In this document: positions 34,070-43,736 of the stretch, piece after piece
How the letters are laid out: every line of letters begins with the position of its first letter
Position numbering within the stretch: the first letter of the stretch is position 1
Assembly (NCBI GenBank): GCA_027919835.1
Contig: JANVFP010000001.1
Span: 1,612,001-1,676,000, forward strand
Direction: 5' to 3'
Source of the DNA: Lentinula raphanica
Taxonomy: Eukaryota > Basidiomycota > Agaricomycetes > Agaricales > Omphalotaceae
Length of the DNA: 64,000 bases
Position numbers and translations under genes: made by a program
The notes under the pieces: model-generated
The model's input: only the letters and a program-made list of their open reading frames with translations
Databases searched by the model: none
What the model was told of the DNA's origin: nothing

Positions 34070-34514
34070 CATCAGCAAAATCACTTCTGGCCTGGAGTCT
34101 CTAAGAGACTCCAAGCATACCCCCCCTTTTCCTACAGGCTCTAGAGTCTCTGAGAGTTTCTAGGCACCCTGAGGAAATTTGAAGTTTTTTTGAATGTCTT
34201 TTTAAGTTCTCTAGAGTCTCTCAGGCTCTCTCAGAGACTCTAGAGCCTGTAGGAACATCAGGAAAAATGTTCCTGGCTCTGAAGTCTTCTGAGACACCCC
34301 CCAAAGCCTGGAGACATCAGAGATTTTGGAAAGCACTTTGAGTTTCTCCAGGCATCCTCAAAGTGCTTTCAGATTCTCTGGAGCACTTCAAAGATCTCAG
34401 GGCTTTTGGGGGTGTCTCTAGAGTCTTTGGAGCTGAGGTATTTTCCTGATGGGAAAAGGGGGGGTATGCTTGGAGTCTCTTAGAGACTCCAGGCCAGAAG
34501 TGATTTTGCTGATG
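34070..34514. mobile_element. MITE with CATCAGC termini, interrupted by another MITE, TSD TT
   Basis: It begins CATCAGCAAAATCACTTCTG and ends in the complement, with TT on both sides. The inverted arms are at least 60 bp and almost perfect (through GGAGTCTCTAAGAGACTCCA and the C-run). It lies in intron 3 of the 13422 gene. The right arm is split by the element at 34256-34451. Confidence 0.8.
34256..34451. mobile_element. Nested MITE with CATCAGG termini
   Basis: A 196-bp element beginning CATCAGGAAAAATGTTCCTG and ending TATTTTCCTGATG. It is almost identical to 38564-38760 in opposite orientation. The host arm is duplicated as GGAA on both sides, judged against the opposite arm of the host MITE. 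This 4-bp duplication differs from the 2-bp rule seen elsewhere. Confidence 0.8.
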
Positions 34515-34982
34515 TTTGGCCTTGCTTTGCTGCTAACGATCTGTTCTCCCTTAGGAAATGCAAGAACCATTGCCCAAGAAGGCCAAGACCTCTGCTGCTT
34601 TGGACAAAGCTTCCAAGGGGACTCCGCCTCCTCAAGTTGCAGACGCTGCTAATTCTAGAACCTCCAAGGGTTCCAAATCATCGGCAGCGACTCACGACAT
34701 GGCCACGGAGCCTGAGGTTCCATTACAACATAACGACTTCAATATGAACACTCATCACTCCCTTTTCCTTATGAACCCAAACTTCCAGGTAAAAACTGCC
34801 TTTGCTGATCTTGTAGAATAAAATGCGAGTATCAAGCGTCGACCTGAGATGCAAATCCTCTGCTCATCACCGTGGATGCTCGACGATGAGCTCAAGCAAC
34901 TGGGTGCCTTCCTAACCGTAGTTGGTGTCTCGTTTTCATTGGACAACATAGGCTGCTTCGGTCACCTCATTTCTCGTCACAG

Positions 34983-36973
34983 GATACTGTGAAGCTTTTG
35001 TAAAAAGGTATGATGAGTTATTAAGGAACGTTTGAAAAAACCTGCGATAACTTGGAGGGGGCTCTGGAAATGGCTCCAGGGGGTGGTCATGCCTGTCACC
35101 ACCTGTCACATGGGGCCTATATTTACTGTTTGGGTAATTAATAATTATCCAGATATTAAATAAGCAGTACATTTTCAAAAAAAAACCCGAAAATTCATAA
35201 AAATCTAAAAAAAACCTAAAAAACCAGATTAGGTCAGATCAGGGTATGTAAGCAAATGACCTCATATGATCAAAAATGATGTAGGGTCAATCTAGGTACT
35301 AAAATAGCCCAAGAAATTACTAAAAATGCAAAAAATATTTAGGGATGGTATAGAGCCTATTGCAGGTCCAGGCACATCAATATTACCAAAAAAGGAAAAC
35401 ATTGATCATGATGTCATCTTGTAGTAAAAAATCTGAAAAAAATCATAAAAATAGTTAAAAAATTCAGGGGTGCCTTGTTGGCCCTGAAAACACAAAATAA
35501 AAAAAGAAAATATGCATCAAGTGTAAAAAATTTTATCACTCCAAATCATACCAAATCCACTATACAGTCAGTATATACAATGTATATGCTATTTTTAGTA
35601 CCTCTAGCACCCTCAATCACTAAGAATAGCTTATATCACTCAATAATCACATCAAACTGACAACATTGAGTAAATATGATGTACATGATATTTTTAGCAC
35701 ACCTAGTACCCTTGAACACTCAGAACAATTTCTTTTACTCAATATGTTCAGTACACTTGGTACTTATCACACCTAACATACTAAAACTTGGAACAGTAGT
35801 AATATGTATCAAAAATACAACCTGTGGGGCTAGCTATACTATGATCTTTTGTGATATAACACTGTTTTATGTAAATGACAGTGTATACACCCATGTTATA
35901 AAGTCAAACTGCTGCTGGGTCATGAAAAGAGTCATCCTACAACCTATTCTATGCTAATTCTATGTGATACAGCCAAGAGATCTGTAATGGGGGTCATTGA
36001 ATATGACATCTATTGTTACATGTAAGTGTAGACATCTATGGTGTACATGAAACATGTACATGTGTGTCACAGTGTCCAACCTTTATGATAGCTATCTGAA
36101 TTATGTACAGACACTGTCAGTAGATTGTAGGAGTGCTTTTCTCATGAACTAACATCAGTAGTATACTGGCACTACATGGACATATGCATTGGCATTTACA
36201 TAAAACACTATTATATCACACAAGATCACAGTATAGCTAGCCCCATAGGTTGTATTTTCGAGTTTTCTGAATTATATCTAGAGGAATATGATATAGACAA
36301 CATCCTGACACAATATAGAGCCCACACAAAAATTATTGAGTGTGCTATTAATGAATTTCAACTCAAAAACACAAAATAAGCGCCCATAAGTGCCCAAAAC
36401 TTGTTGTTATAAGTGTGTTATAGTATAACAATGAGTGTGTTATGTATATCAAGTAATATTGTTCCGACTTTTTGACTGTTAAGTGTGTCAAGTATAGTGA
36501 CTGATAACACTGTTTTGAGTATACTGACTGTATAGTGGATTTGGTATGATTTGGAGTGATAAAATTTTTTACACTTGTCGCGTATTTTTTTTTATTTTGC
36601 ATTTTCAGGGCCAACAAGGCACCCCTGAATTTTTTGACTATTCTTATAATTTTTTTTCAGATTCTTTGCTACAAGATGACATCATGATCAAATTTTTCCT
36701 GTTTTGGTATTTTTGATATGCCTGGACCTATAACATCCCTAAATATTTTTGCATTTTTAGTGATTTTTTGGGCTATTTTTAGTACCTATATTGACCCTAC
36801 ATCATTTTTGATCATATGAGGTCATTTGCTTACATACCCTGATCTGACCCAATCTGGCTTTTTTAGGTTTTTTTTAGATTTTTTATGAATTTTTGGGTTT
36901 TTTTAAAAATGTACTGCTTATTTAATATCTGGATAATTATCAATTACCCAAAACAGTAAATATAAGCCCCATC
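34983..36973. mobile_element. About 2-kb palindromic element (copy 2)
   Basis: The left arm starts GATACTGTGAAGCTTTTGTA as in the 9701 palindrome and shares its outer 300 bp (CCTGTCACCACCTGTCACAT, AATTACCCA blocks). The right arm ends around AACAGTAAATATAAGCCCCA, shorter than the left. Internal inverted pairs include CAGGGGTGCCTTGTTGGCCC at about 35465 and its complement at about 36610. The centre lies near 36030. A 67-codon frame (36176-36379) is conserved with frames in the 40010-42640 palindrome but probably follows from shared DNA. It carries the diverged GYCEAFVKR coding tail at its left edge. Confidence 0.65.
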
Positions 36974-37005
36974 TGTCAATCTATGAAAGTCACTTTGCCT
37001 TTCTC

Positions 37006-37286
37006 CATCAGGAAAAATATTCTCAGCTCTAGAGTCCCCAGAGATACCCCCAATTCCTAGGCTGCTCAGAGATTTTTGTGAACTTTGAAAGATCAAAAAA
37101 CATCCTAGAGATCCTGAAAGCATCTGAAAGCACCAGAAAGCACCAGAAAGCATCAGAAAGCACCAGAAAGCACCCAGAGAATTTTTAGAAGCCTCAAAGA
37201 ACTCAGATACTCTAGGCTCTCTGAGACTACCTAGGAATTGGGGGGTATCTCTGGGGACTCTAGAGATGAGAATATTTTTCCTGATG
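37006..37286. mobile_element. MITE, sister of 12952-13233, TSD TC
   Basis: A 281-bp element with CATCAGGAAAAATATTCTCA at each end in inverted orientation and TC on both sides. The body has GAAAGCACCA decamer repeats where the sister has GAAAGCATCT. Confidence 0.85.
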
Positions 37287-37548
37287 TCCTCGGTGCTTGA
37301 TATTTGCTCTGAGGCTTTTTGAAAGTCACTTCATAACTTGGAGAGCTTTCTGCAGGAACTGGAATGTTCTTTATAAATCTTTTGAGCTTCCTAGTTATTC
37401 TATCAGACTCATGTAAGGACTCTCGGAGAATATGAGAGTCTTTGAAGGTACTTGATGTTGCATTATTACTCTTCTCTAATAACTTAAGAACACCATTTAT
37501 TTCTTTCGATTTCTCTGAGTCACATTGGTCATCTTTAAGAGTATTCAA
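37287..37548 (-). pseudogene. Lys/Ser-rich coding fragment ended by a MITE
   Basis: A minus-strand frame from Met at 37548 (MNTLKDDQCD) gives about 87 Lys/Ser/Glu-rich, coiled-coil-like residues. It then runs into the MITE at 37286, which supplies the stop codon at 37231. It is probably the surviving end of a gene cut by the insertion. The family is not recognised. The stretch from 37549 to 37957 holds no convincing feature. Confidence 0.3.
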
Positions 37549-37957
37549 TTAAGCTTTGGTTTTATTTGATAGTTGCAGGGAAGACTCTGAGATATCTGTC
37601 AGACTCTTTTCAATCATTATAAAGCAACCGAAATACTTTTTTATTGTATCATAGTGCAGTTTCAGACCTCAAGGTTCTCCAGATACTTTCTTTTGATTTT
37701 TAAAGCTTCTGGGATGTTTCTCAAAGAGATATTTCATAATTTCTAAGGCTGTAAGGTGACTCTTTAGCTCTCCCAAAGTACCCTAGGGTTTCACAAAGGT
37801 CAATAGGATCCCCTTAAGTACCCTTTAAATGCTTGCTTAGCATATTATCTGATTCCAGAGCTTCTCAAATCATTATATAGGTCCATGAGGTGGTTATATA
37901 CAGCGCACAGATAGTGTCCAGCAGATTAAGAGCATAAAGTTTATGTCTTCCCAACTC

Positions 37958-39760
37958 TCAACAAGACCTTAGTTGTCTTCCATCCATATTTCCTGTCATC
38001 TGCTTCCTCTCCTTTGTCCCCTCTACCCCACTGCCCCCTCCTGCTCCCCCTCTACTCCCTCCTGGCGCTCTACTCCCTTCTGCCCTGCTACCCTTTCCTT
38101 TGCTACTTCCCTCTCCTTGGTCTTCCTGAAGCTGCCTACCATTCTTGCGCTTGTTGAGTTGAGCTTCCACCCAAGATGCTAAGAGGTTGTAGTCGTATTT
38201 TGGTTCTTGGTAATTTTTGCCGCGGTAATCGATGGCCCTTGAAAATATATGCTGTTACAAGAAACTTTAGAAGAGACAAGGTATCTTACATCATATCTTT
38301 GTAGAACATCTCCGATAAAGCTTGAGGGTATGACTCAACCTTGATTTCGGCGTCTCGCATGTTGAGGCACAGCAAGCGATATCTAGATGATAGATATCAG
38401 ACTCTTTTTCCTTCTTTGAAACATTACGCTGGTTCAACTCACATTTTTTCCATGTTCCTTCGCGTCAAGAATAATTCAGTTCTGAATCCTTCCTTCCATT
38501 CATTCAAACAGTGCTCAATCTGGGCTGAAAGATCAGGTCTGAGCAAAATCTTAAGAGTAACACCATCAGGAAAAATACCTCAGCTCCAAAGACTCTAGAG
38601 ACACCCCCCAAAAGCCCTGAGATCTTTGAAGTGCTCCAGAGAATCTGAAAGCACTTTGAGGATGCCTGGAGAAACTCAAAGTGCTTTCCAAAATCTCTGA
38701 TGTCTCCAGGCTTTGGGGGTGTCTCAGAAGACTTCAGAGCCAGGAACATTTTTCCTGATGACCTTACCAAAGTGGCTATTATTATGATCAAGCGGACAGG
38801 AACCGCCTTCTCATCTTTCATTCTTTGTATCAGAAAATGATCCAGCTTTGAGTTTTTGTTGACGAAGTATGCTTGTAGGATTTTTGTGATCAAAGATGAT
38901 TGGAAAGGTTGGCCTTCGGTTGTTCTCTCCTATGAAAAGGAATACATGACAGTTCTAACGTTGCAAAAAAACAAACGCTCACCTCCAGGTCAAGCTTTTG
39001 ATGATATCTTTGTTCATCTAACAACCACTGGACATGCAATGACTGAAGAAAAAAATTCAGCTCAAAACAAAAGAAGAAGAAACTATACTCAACCACTTCT
39101 TCTTGTTCACGTAGACCTTTAGCCCCAGTCAAGTGAAAGAATTCCGCGACAAGAAAGTGGGCTGGAACAGATATATCTAAGCGCACTTGTGAGCTTCCAT
39201 AATTCATCTAGGTTTTCATGAGTTGATTTCTTTTTGCCTGTGAAAAGAAAGGAATAACTCACAAAAGTTGTGAGATTCACCAATTCTTGAGGAATGTCTG
39301 AACTAGTTATCTTCTTCAAACTCAGAAGCAGCGACTTATTCCCCAGCTTGCCCAGCTCTGACCTCAGCAACTTCATACGGCCTTTATCATCTACTTCACG
39401 CGGCCACATGTCCTCCGTACAAATCGACAGATGTACGCTGCTTTTAGCCAACAGCGCAAGTTTGGGATCTTCGAAGTCACCTTCTACAACTTTTCTTGCC
39501 TTCTTGTGACTCCCCTTTGTCCTCCTCTTATCTCTTCGTCACCCTGAGAATGTTCTTCCAAGGCAGCATCTTCTTCGCTCTCTAATCCCTGTTGATATTC
39601 TTTCCTTTCTTCCTCTAGAGGAAACATTTAGTATGAGGTCAGGAGTAAGAGACAATCTCACCTGAATCTAAGATTTCAAGAAAATCATCTTCACCCGACT
39701 TGCCTTTCAGTTCTTTGTCATCGAGGATGATGGCTGCTCAAGATAAGGAATGTTAAAGGT
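37958..39760 (-). CDS. DUF6532-type gene with a MITE in an intron
   Basis: Minus-strand exons visible in order: an acidic N-terminal piece at about 39750-39660 (donor GTGAGA) and the next from about 39610; WPREVDDKGRMKLLRSELG (39400s); AHFLVAEFFHLTGA (39150s); TKILQAYFVNKNSKLDHFL...IIIIATL (38910-38770); an intron with donor GTAAGG and acceptor CTTTCAG that contains the MITE 38564-38760; IEHCLNEWKEGF (38520s); YRLLCLNMRDAEIKV; and a last exon 38251-37958 with a Gly/Ser/Lys-rich tail. The order matches the DUF6532 gene at 31278-33275. Two junctions (near 39530 and 38280) show phase conflicts, so it may be decaying or my splice choices are wrong. The function of the family is unknown. Confidence 0.5.
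38564..38760. mobile_element. MITE with CATCAGG termini, TSD AC
   Basis: A 197-bp element, CATCAGGAAAAATACCTCAG to the complementary end, with AC on both sides. Nearly identical to 34256-34451 (inverted), so both moved recently. It lies within an intron of the DUF6532 gene and so need not destroy it. Confidence 0.88.
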
Positions 39761-39894
39761 AATCCAACGTCCGTTAGAGTCTGGACTAACCTTTGCCTGA
39801 CGTTGTATGCAAAAATAGCAATAATGCCAGCGGAGCGATTGAGGGCGTGAATTGAACGTGAACGTGAAAAGATATCAATGGAGTCGCATAGAAG

Positions 39895-40008
39895 AGCAGA
39901 GGGTTCATGAAGGAGTAAAGTATGTGTTGTTATGTCAGTAGAGCAGTCTTGACAAGGTATAAAGTTGAAACTTGAAACCTTTGCCTGGGACGTTCATACA
40001 GTCGAACC
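39895..40008 (+). repeat. Direct repeat flanking the 40-42.6 kb palindrome (left copy)
   Basis: The block containing GTTCATGAAGGAGT, GTCAGTAGAGCAGTCTTG and ACGTTCATACAGTC recurs at 42985-43085 in the same orientation. Several diverged copies of AACCTTTGCCTG lie around both, suggesting local tandem duplication around the palindrome rather than a simple target duplication. Confidence 0.6.
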
Positions 40009-40009
40009 A

Positions 40010-42640
40010 GCTGAGGCTGTAAGATCTACGCAAAGTAGCCCGATAAGTCTCGAGCACAGCTTCGCAAAGTACACCGATACTCTCTCGAAGGGTCAAATTT
40101 TGGCTCTGGGGGCTATTATTTTTAATAATATATATATATTAATTGTATTTTCCATTAAAAAAATAGAAAAAAAATATACAGCTTTGCGAAGTGGTGTGGC
40201 AAATGTCACAAATGATGGCATCAGCCAAAATGATGAGATCTGCATCATTGATTTGCCTTTTTGGGAAAAAAACATTTATATTGAAATCAGGGGTCATGAG
40301 AGTGCATATGAGTGTTTAAAAAATAGGAAATATCATATAGGAAGTATATAGGGTATCCCAGGCACATCAAAGTTGCCTAAAAAGGAAATTGGTCTAAAAA
40401 TAGAACTTGATCTCATCAGGTAGCAAAAAATCTGAAAAAATCATAAAAAATACTCAAAAAATTCAGGGTCGCCTCATTGGCCCTGAAAACGTAAAATAAA
40501 AAAATTACGCGACAAGTGTAAAAATTTTTATCACTCCAAATCATACCAGATCCTCTATACATTGAGTATATATGATGTACATGCTATTTTTAGCACCCCT
40601 AGTACACTTAGACACTCAGAATGGATTATATCATTCAATATATTCAGCACACTCAATGCTTATTATACTTAACACACTTAACAATGAAAAAGCTCGGAAT
40701 GGTAGTAATGTATATTATACTCAACACACTCTGTTATACTATAACACACTTATAACAACGAGTTTTGGGCGCTTATGGGCGCTTATTTGGGGTTTTTGAG
40801 TCGAAATTCATGAATAGTACACTCAATAATTTTTGTATGGGCTGCATATTGTGTCAGGATGTTGTCTATATCATATTCCTCTAGATATAATTCGGAGAAC
40901 TCGGAAATACAACCTGTGTGGCTAGCTATACTATAATCTTTTGTGATATAACAGTGTTTTATGTAAATGCCAATGCATATGTCCATGTAATGCAAGTATA
41001 CTGATGCTGGTCCATCAGAAAAGCACTTCTACAGTCTACTGGCAGTGTCTGTACATGATTCAGATAGCTATCATATAGGTTGGACTCTGTGATACACATG
41101 TACATGTTTCATGTACACTATAGATGTCTACACTTACATGTAACAATAGATGTCATATTCAATGACCCCCATTACAGATCTCTTGGCTGTATCACATAGA
41201 GTTAGCATAGAATAAGCTGTAGGATGACTCTTTTCATGACCCAGCAGCAGTTTGACTTCATAACATGGGTGTATGCACTGTCATTTACATAAAACACTGT
41301 TATATTACAAAAGATTATAGTATAGCTAGCCACACAGGTTATATTTTCGAGTTCTCTGAATTATATCTAGAGGAATATGATATAGACAACATCCTGACAC
41401 AATATGGAGCCCATACAAAAATTATTGAGTGTACTATTAATGAATTTCAACTCAAAAACCCCAAATAAGCGCCCATAAGCGCCCAAAACTCGTTGTTATA
41501 AGTGTGTTATAGTATAACAATGTCCTATTGAAGGTATGTTATACTTACTGATGAAGTGTGTTAAGTATAATTTGTGATAACACTACTCCGAGTTTTGATT
41601 GTTAAGTATGTTATATTGATTGATGAAGTGTGTTATAACACACATGAGCACTGTTCTGAGTTTTTTCATTGTTAAGTGTGTTGAGTATGTTAAGTATAAT
41701 ACACATGGACACTGTTCTGAGAGTTTTCATTGTTAAGTGCATTATGTGTGTTGAGTATAACACACATGAACACTGTTTCGAGGTTTTTCATTGTTGAGTG
41801 TGTTGAGTATGATATACATTATTACTATTCGGAGTTTTTTTTTCATTGTTAAGTGTGTTAAGTGTGTTAAGTATAATACACATGAACACTGTTTTGAGGT
41901 TTTTCATTGTTGAGTGTGTTGAGTATAATATACATTACTACCATTTCGAGTTTTTTCATTGTTAAGTGTGTTAAGTATAATTTGAAGCATTGAGTGTGCT
42001 GAATATATTGAATGATATAAGCCATTCTGAGTGTCTGAGTGTACTAGGGGTGCTAAAAATAGCATGTACATCATATATACTCAATGTATAGAGGATCTGG
42101 TATGATTTGGAGTGATAAAAACTTTTACACTTGTCGCGTATTTTTTTTATTTTGCGTTTTCAGGGCCAACAAGGCGACCCTGAATTTTTTGAGTATTTTT
42201 CATGATTTTTTCAGATTTTTTGCTACCTGATGAGATCAAGTTCTATTTTTAGACCAATTTCCTTTTTAGGCGACTTTGATGTGCCTGGGATACCCTATAT
42301 ACTTCCTATATGATATTTCCTATTTTTAAACACTCATATGCACTCTCATGACCCCTGGTTTCAATATAAATGTTTTTTTTTCCCAAAAAGGCAAATCAAT
42401 GATGCAGATCTCATCATTTTGGCTGATGCCATCATTTGTGACATTTGCCACACCGCTTCGCAAAGCTGTATATTTTTTTTCTATTTTTTTAATGGAAAAT
42501 ACAATTAATATATATATATTATTAAAAATAATAGCCCCCAGAGCCAAAATTTGACCCTTTGAGAGAGTATCGGTGTACTTCGCGAAGCTGTGCTCGAGAC
42601 TTATCGGAGTACTTCACGTAGATTCTACAGCTACGGGTGG
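40010..42640. mobile_element. 2.6-kb palindromic element (copy 3)
   Basis: The outer arms share CTCGAGCACAGCTTCGC...GGGTCAAATTTTGGCTCTGG at about 40050-40110 and the complement at about 42530-42600. Further matched pairs continue inward (TGATGAGATCTGCATCATTG; ATTCAGGGTCGCCT at 40470 against 42170). The right arm is longer because of a tandem expansion at 41555-41990. It contains two facing 67-70-codon frames (40783-40995 minus, 41265-41468 plus) related to 36176-36379. No transposase is visible. Confidence 0.7.
41555..41990. repeat. Degenerate tandem repeat
   Basis: About seven diverged units of roughly 50-70 bp, each with TTTTTCATTGTTAAGTGTGT and ACACATGAACACTGTT motifs. It lies within the right arm of the 40010-42640 palindrome and accounts for the arm asymmetry. 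Confidence 0.7.
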
Positions 42641-42734
42641 TCGAACATGTTGAAGGTGTTGAAGGGTGATAATGGGCCAATTGAGTACATGAAAGCAGTC
42701 GAGCAAGTGAATGCATATGCATTTGATTCGTTTG

Positions 42735-42914
42735 TGAACGCGGTAGATTGCATGAAAGCGCTCGAGCAAGTGAATGTGTTTGAATACGTTAATGCGGTTG
42801 AGTTCATGAAGGTGGTTGAGTTCGTGAACACGGTAGATTGCGTGAAAGCGCTCAAGCAAGTGAACGTGTTCGAATATGTGAATGCGGTTGAGTTTGTGAA
42901 AGTGATTGAGTTCG
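42735..42914 (+). repeat. 90-bp minisatellite, two in-frame copies
   Basis: Two 90-bp units (30 codons each; FVNAVDCMKALEQVN- and FVNTVDCVKALKQVN-type) plus partial copies on either side, inside an open frame 42590-43012 of 140 codons. The Val/Asn/Glu-rich repeats look like a minisatellite that happens to be open. I see no evidence that it is a real gene. Confidence 0.6.
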
Positions 42915-43249
42915 TGAATGCCATGTACGTGGTGAGAACGCGAAACGAGACCGATGTAGGCGCGTTGTTGAGCATAAGTAAAGGAGGAAGGTTCATGAAG
43001 GAGTCGTTATGACGTCAGTAGAGCAGTCTTGGCTAGGCATAAAGTTGAAACAAACCTTTGACTGGAACGTTCATACAGTCAAACATGTTGAAGATGTTGA
43101 AGGGTGATAGAGTGCGACATTCGCCGACCGCGTTTGTTAATGCCAGTGAGGAGGAGTAAAGGTAGAAGATGTTGAAGGGTGAGAGCAGAAATTGAAAGTG
43201 ATTAGAGAGCAAGAACGTTCACAGAGCGATAGAGTCATTGAGAGACTAA

Positions 43250-43430
43250 CCTTTGCCTTGATTGACCTCAGTATTTTCAACTGGAGGTGTCCATTCATTG
43301 AGTTGTCCCAAATAATTTTCGGCAATAACAGGGATATCGGAAACTGGACGTTTGACTTGTCTTGAAGAGATGTTTGACGAGTTATCAGAAGCATGAGACT
43401 GGGAAGCAGACTTTGGGATCACCCGTAGTT
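43250..43430 (-). pseudogene. Possible stranded exon of a DUF6532-like gene
   Basis: On the minus strand the frame SASQSHASDNSSN...IPVIAENYLGQLNEWTPP ends with GGCAAAG followed by donor GTTAGT. The same exon-end sequence occurs at about 39790, upstream of the DUF6532 gene. It may be that gene's 5' exon, separated by the 40-42.6 kb palindrome, or a duplicated fragment. Confidence 0.3.
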
Positions 43431-43437
43431 GTAGGAG

Positions 43438-43736
43438 CTTCGCGAAGTACTTCGATAAGTCTCAGAGTTTACTTCGCGAAGTAACTCGACTGGCTCTCAA
43501 AGGTTTTAAGCGCTCATTTCCCTGCCCTCCGAGACATAGTAGGGGCATGATTAGCTAATTTTTCAGCTTCAGGCGGCCTCTCGGCATCAAAACGGCATCA
43601 TTTTGAGTATCATGAATTTGATCGGAATACAAAAAAGCTGTTTGTTGACACACTTCGCGAAGCTACCACTTATCGAGTACTTCGCGAAGCTGCCACTTGT
43701 CGACTCTTATTGAGTACTTCGCGAAGCTGCTATATA
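43438..43736. repeat. Cluster of CTTCGCGAAG palindromes (TE fragment)
   Basis: The 10-bp palindrome CTTCGCGAAG occurs at 43438, 43472 and 43654 and twice more before 43736, in contexts shared with the end of the 40010-42640 palindrome and with 44985-45200 (CCGTAGTTGTAGGAGCTTCG; TAACTCGACTGGCTCTC). Both edges abut coding remnants, so this is a small element or fragment inserted 3' of the KDZ remnant. Confidence 0.6.

Larger units (their letters stand above)
13422..34821 (+). pseudogene. Unknown multi-exon gene broken by nested transposons
   Basis: Exon 1 is 13422-13928 (ATG in GCAATGTTG; donor GTAAGT at 13929; 169 codons). Exon 2 is 21362-21722 (acceptor TTTAG; donor GTACGT). Exon 3 starts at 21782 (acceptor TTTCAG) and is cut at 21820 by the Plavaka element, resuming at 33952 and ending at donor GTAAGT (34049). 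Exon 4 starts at 34555 and reads to a stop at 34821. Intron 1 holds the Ty3 element. Intron 3 holds a MITE pair. Removing the Plavaka element plus one CA rejoins exon 3 as ...VKPS-KASSAK, but the frame then needs one extra base near GGTCCCC to reach PAPKPTKRERD, so there is also an apparent 1-bp lesion. A further frame at about 34822-34992 (NASIKRRPEM...) may be a later exon. The product is Pro/Ser/Lys-rich in its second half and no family is recognised. With 12 kb inside an exon the gene is probably dead. Confidence 0.55.
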
